Assembly (NCBI GenBank): GCA_964567045.1
Contig: CAZMLE010000021.1
Location: 1 to 55,455 of the forward strand
Origin: JAFNGF01 sp964567045
GTDB lineage: Bacteria; Planctomycetota; Phycisphaerae; Sedimentisphaerales; Anaerobacaceae
Reading direction: 5' to 3'
DNA length: 55,455 bases
Numbering within the stretch: the first letter of the stretch is position 1; each line of letters opens with the position of its first letter. The notes under the pieces are model-generated. The model was not told the origin of the DNA, ran no database searches, and saw nothing but the letters and a program-made list of their open reading frames with translations. Shown here piece by piece: positions 52,459-55,455 of this stretch. Both the position numbers and the translations under genes were made by a program.

Positions 52459-53040
52459 TTATCTTTGCACGGCTACTTTCAAGGCAGCCAATAATTCTTG
52501 CCCGCTTCTACTTTCAAATTTGCTCTGGCCAAAGAGCTGCTGTCTTTCCAGGATGTCCGGCTTGTAATCGTAGTACCTCTGCACTGCTCCGACGCCACCC
52601 TCAGCGGCGCCGCTGGTTTTATACTGGCCGGCTAAAAGCCAGGAGCTTATCTCATCGTCGTACTCGGCTGGATAAATAAGTGCCACGACAAATTTATCAT
52701 CGGCATACTTAGCCAGATGCAGTTTCGCCCGGCAAGGCGGACTGGACCGAATGGCTAAGCCAAAAAGCTGTTTGACATCGCGCTTAGCGGCCTGCAGGTC
52801 GTTCAAGTAGAAGAACATTCCCGCTTCGAGCTGGAATCTGTCCACCGGCACGCCCTTTAGTTCCAGCCTGCCATCGGGATAAGCGCGGTGGATTTTGTAA
52901 ACCTTGCAGTCTTTGTACCTCTCGCTTTCAAGAAGTGCAGCCACTTCATCGGCGGTAAAGCCCACGCCCACATGGTCGCCAAAGTCAAATACATATAGGC
53001 CGACATATCTATCCGGCTTTTGTAATTTTGGCAGTTTCAT
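52459..53040 (-). CDS. Conserved hypothetical protein
   Basis: A 193-aa soluble protein, mixed alpha/beta, starting MKLPKLQKPDRYVGLYVFDFG. No signal peptide, membrane segment or known catalytic motif. It is the first gene of a minus-strand run with the 76-aa gene and nrdJ. I do not recognise its family. Confidence 0.75.
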   Translation of the reverse strand: MKLPKLQKPDRYVGLYVFDFGDHVGVGFTADEVAALLESERYKDCKVYKIHRAYPDGRLELKGVPVDRFQLEAGMFFYLNDLQAAKRDVKQLFGLAIRSSPPCRAKLHLAKYADDKFVVALIYPAEYDDEISSWLLAGQYKTSGAAEGGVGAVQRYYDYKPDILERQQLFGQSKFESRSGQELLAALKVAVQR

Positions 53041-53194
53041 AACGCTGGATTATAACCACAGATTCCACAGATTGCACGGATTTTCTGCTAAGTATCGCCT
53101 GAGACAGGCAACTACTCCAGCTAAAATGCGCGATGGACTTGCCGGGTCAGCATACGTTGAAGCGTCAACAACTGGGGCGAGCGAGAAATGGCTT

Positions 53195-53428
53195 ATGAAA
53201 AAAAGAATAAAGTACAGTGAGGAGCCTATTGAATTTGAGGTGGTCGATGATTTTCTTCCTCCGCCGGAAAGGCTTGGCATGAAGGAGGAAAATGTCAAGG
53301 TGACAATCACTTTGAGCAAAGAGAGTGTGAACTTTTTCAAGAAGGCTGCTCGAAAGCGGCATTTCCCTTACCAGAAGATGATTAGAAAAGTGCTGGACTA
53401 CTACGTGGCCCATTATAAGAGCGCCTGA
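53195..53428 (+). CDS. Orphan ribbon-helix-helix (CopG/BrnA-like) antitoxin
   Basis: A 77-aa protein. An acidic N-terminus (EEPIEFEVVDDFLPPPE) wraps toxins in this family; the RHH domain is VKVTITLSKESVNFFKKAA followed by YQKMIRKVLDYYV. No toxin gene lies on either side: the upstream 150 bp hold only a repeat-like patch (ACCACAGATTCCACAG). It may be a solitary repressor or the survivor of a broken pair. No good ribosome site is seen at ATG 53195. Confidence 0.75.
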   Translation: MKKRIKYSEEPIEFEVVDDFLPPPERLGMKEENVKVTITLSKESVNFFKKAARKRHFPYQKMIRKVLDYYVAHYKSA

Positions 53429-53600
53429 GTGGGGGCAGCGCATGCCGTCACCATACTGACGACGGCTCAACTTGATTGCCACTGGAGTTTATCCCACACT
53501 GCGATGCGCGAATGGGAGCCGGAAACGAAGAATCGAACGCCGACAGGCAGCAAAATACCCGGCTAAATAAACATTTTTTGCAACGGCGCCAAAGATTTGC

Positions 53601-53629
53601 TTGACATGTATGTACAATTCATACATACT
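53601..53629 (+). promoter_or_regulatory. vapBC promoter with palindromic operator
   Basis: TTGACA (53601-53606) and CATACT (53624-53629) are 17 bp apart. An inverted repeat GTATGTA (53608-53614) / TACATAC (53622-53628) spans the spacer and -10. The start site would be at ~53636, only about 3 nt before the vapB ATG at 53639. Confidence 0.65.
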
Positions 53630-53638
53630 TATACATAT

Positions 53639-53836
53639 ATGAGAACCACGCTAAACATAGATGACCAAATACTCGACAAGGCCTCCAAACTAACGGGTAT
53701 CCGTGAGAAAACGTCCCTGGTGAGGCTTGGTCTGCAGGCTCTGATTGCCCAAGAAAGCAGTAAAAGGCTTGCCAGGCTCGCGGGCACTGAGAGAAAACTC
53801 CGCCCTATTCCGCGAAGACGCACCGGGAGCAAATAA
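53639..53836 (+). CDS. vapB: VapB-type antitoxin
   Basis: A 65-aa antitoxin: MRTTLNIDDQILDKASKLTG is the VapB ribbon-helix-helix, with a basic C-terminus that binds VapC. It represses its own promoter, presumably at the GTATGTA repeat. No ribosome site precedes the ATG, and the promoter geometry suggests a leaderless mRNA. Its TAA overlaps the vapC ATG by 1 bp. Confidence 0.9.
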   Translation: MRTTLNIDDQILDKASKLTGIREKTSLVRLGLQALIAQESSKRLARLAGTERKLRPIPRRRTGSK

Positions 53837-54201
53837 TGGTCCTTGTCGATACCTCAGTCTGGGTATCCCACTTAAGATATGGCAGCTCTCGGCTGGAGGC
53901 ACTACTGTTAGATGGCAGTGTCGTCTGCCACCTATTTATTATTGGGGAACTTGCCTGTGGCAGAATTAGAAACAGGATGGAAGTGCTTTCTCTGCTACAA
54001 GCACTTCCGATGCTCGAGGTCGTTGACCACCAGGAACTGCTTTTGTTCATCGAACGTAAACACCTGATGGGCATCGGCCTCGGCTTTGTTGACGTGCACC
54101 TTCTGGCCGCTGCTGTTTTGACGGACGTTACTTTGTGGACACTTGATAAAAGGCTCAAGCAGGCCTCGGCGAAATTGGATATTGATTTTGCAGCAGCCTG
54201 A
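53836..54201 (+). CDS. vapC: VapC PIN-domain ribonuclease toxin
   Basis: A 121-aa PIN-domain toxin. The acidic metal site is supplied by VLVDTSVWV (Asp5), IGELACG (Glu ~38), GFVDVHLLAAA (Asp ~85) and LWTLDKRL (Asp ~103). VapC toxins cleave tRNA or rRNA. It is coupled to vapB by the TAATG overlap and converges on tyrS. Confidence 0.92.
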   Translation: MVLVDTSVWVSHLRYGSSRLEALLLDGSVVCHLFIIGELACGRIRNRMEVLSLLQALPMLEVVDHQELLLFIERKHLMGIGLGFVDVHLLAAAVLTDVTLWTLDKRLKQASAKLDIDFAAA

Positions 54202-54205
54202 AGCC

Positions 54206-55435
54206 TTAGGATCCCCCTATTGTTGCTTCACCTTCAACTACTCTTATCTCACCAAATATTAGTTTGCCCACGCGGACGACCTGGCCGTCCACGGGCGTAA
54301 TTTGCTGGTTTGGATCGATAATCTTCAGACCATCGATCGATACTGCTCCCTGCACAACCATGCGTTTTGCCTCGCTGCTGGAGGTGACAGCTCCGCAGGA
54401 GACGAGCAGATGTTTTAGCGAGATGGGCTCTGGTGGTAGCGGCCACTGCGGCATGTCATCAGGCATCTGTTTTTTAGCGAACACCCTGTCGAATTCCTCA
54501 GCGGCGGCATCAGCGGCAGCTTTGCCGTGAAATTGAGCCACTATCGTTTTGCCGAGCAAAACTTTTGACTCCTTCGGATGCGTCTTGTCCGGGTCAAGTA
54601 GCTCAGTGATTTTTTCGCCCGGCAGGTCGGTAAGAATCGTGAAGTAATTCTCCATCATACTGTCGGAGACGCTCATAATCTTGCCGAACATATCGTTCGG
54701 CTCATCGGTCACGCCGACGTAATTGCCTTTGGATTTACTCATCTTTTCTTTGCCGTCCAGGCCGACCAGGATGGGCGTGGTAATTACGACCTGCGGCTTT
54801 TGGCCGAACGCCTTTTGAATGTCTCTGCCCACCAGGTTGTTGAAGGTCTGATCTGTGCCGCCTAATTCTACATCGCTTTTTACCATAACCGAGTCATAGC
54901 CTTGCATAAGTGGGTACAGAAACTCGTGGATGCTGATGGGGTCACCCTTTTTATGGCGCAGCTCGAAGGTGTCCCTCTCTAACATACGAGCGACGGTCAT
55001 AATGCTGGCCAGCTTAATAATGTCAGCCAATCTCAAATCTGAAAGCCACTCGCTATTGTGTCTGACCTCCAGCTTATCCTGGGCAATGTCCAGAATTTTG
55101 CCCGCCTGCTGGAAATACGTCTTTGCATTTTCTTCTATCTGGTCGGGCTGAAGCATCGGGCGGCCCGCATTTTGGCCGGATGGGTCGCCGATTCGGGCGG
55201 TGTAATCGCCGATGATAAGCACCGCCTTGTGGCCGAGGTCCTGGAACTGCCGCATCTTCCGCAGCACCACCGTGTGCCCAAGGTGTATGTCGGGACTGGT
55301 CGGGTCCAGGCCGAGCTTTATTCGCAGTTGTCTGCCGGCTTTTGCCGCCTCGGTCAATTTCTCAGCAAGCGCAGGCTCGGTGAAGATTTCGACCGTGCCG
55401 CGTTTGAGCAGTTGTATCTGTTGTGCTACATCCAT
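54206..55435 (-). CDS. tyrS: Tyrosyl-tRNA synthetase
   Basis: About 409 aa, class I synthetase. The HIGH-equivalent is HLGH in DIHLGHTVVLRK, and the KMSKS motif is in GKEKMSKSKGNYVG. The C-terminal S4 RNA-binding domain (~345-405) contains SSEAKRMVVQGAVSIDG. ATG 55435 (MDVAQQIQLL) has an AGG upstream and is preferred over 55450. It is the last feature at the window edge and looks complete. Confidence 0.97.
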   Translation of the reverse strand: MDVAQQIQLLKRGTVEIFTEPALAEKLTEAAKAGRQLRIKLGLDPTSPDIHLGHTVVLRKMRQFQDLGHKAVLIIGDYTARIGDPSGQNAGRPMLQPDQIEENAKTYFQQAGKILDIAQDKLEVRHNSEWLSDLRLADIIKLASIMTVARMLERDTFELRHKKGDPISIHEFLYPLMQGYDSVMVKSDVELGGTDQTFNNLVGRDIQKAFGQKPQVVITTPILVGLDGKEKMSKSKGNYVGVTDEPNDMFGKIMSVSDSMMENYFTILTDLPGEKITELLDPDKTHPKESKVLLGKTIVAQFHGKAAADAAAEEFDRVFAKKQMPDDMPQWPLPPEPISLKHLLVSCGAVTSSSEAKRMVVQGAVSIDGLKIIDPNQQITPVDGQVVRVGKLIFGEIRVVEGEATIGGS

Positions 55436-55455
55436 AATCCGACCTACCATCCTGG

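Overview
The window looks like chromosome of an anaerobic Planctomycetota bacterium, probably class Phycisphaerae. This rests on a secreted GLUG-repeat protein with a dockerin-like C-terminus of the kind abundant in that class, a 16S rRNA gene not followed by tRNA or 23S genes, an arginine-type EF-P, an enlarged SecA, an Rnf complex, and oxygen-independent enzymes (class II B12-dependent ribonucleotide reductase, B12-binding radical SAM protein). The class is inferred; only the last ~178 nt of 16S rRNA are present.

Layout. 1-178 is the 16S rRNA 3' end. 585-5996 is a TetR-regulated tripartite efflux operon (outer-membrane factor, membrane fusion protein, MacB-like ATPase and permease). 6145-11352 (minus) is a two-gene cassette: a DNA methyltransferase with zinc ribbons and a putative C-terminal nuclease domain, then a large AAA+ ATPase. 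Both accessory blocks are bordered by short copies of the 16S 3' region (about 6007-6068 and 11654-11803) carrying an identical small hairpin insertion. 11866-15015 holds a zinc-ribbon membrane protein and an ABC-2 exporter; 15087-18068 (minus) holds CreD, a creatininase-family protein and an N-formylglutamate-amidohydrolase-like protein; 18185-18558 is a HicBA toxin-antitoxin pair whose hicA is only 59 codons; 18609-20381 is a radical SAM protein.

20468-28048 is the bioenergetic core: ApbE flavin transferase facing the operon [two-TM Cys protein]-rnfC-D-G-E-A-B, with flavinylation motifs in RnfD and RnfG. An MNT/HEPN toxin-antitoxin pair sits at the 3' end of rnfB, and a 53-bp second copy of the rnfB 3' coding region lies on its far side. 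28102-37477 carries an M48 protease, a zinc-ribbon membrane protein, a Gfo/Idh/MocA oxidoreductase, a cold-shock protein, a three-repeat secreted protein, a HEPN/DUF4145-like protein, GlyA, and a TPR protein plus AAA ATPase. 37540-47178 is mostly housekeeping: S20, RNase R, an Mg2+ P-type ATPase, EF-P and SecA. 47356-55435 has the GLUG/dockerin protein, class II RNR with two upstream small genes, an orphan RHH antitoxin, VapBC and TyrRS.

Two patterns recur. First, accessory modules (efflux, methyltransferase/ATPase, MNT/HEPN) sit next to duplicated 3' ends of conserved genes (16S rRNA twice, rnfB once), as if acquired by insertion at gene ends. Second, short palindromic repeats and degenerate simple-sequence tracts cluster at gene ends and sometimes supply stop codons. 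The best candidate for an undescribed system is the methyltransferase-nuclease/AAA+ cassette together with the 16S-fragment borders around it.
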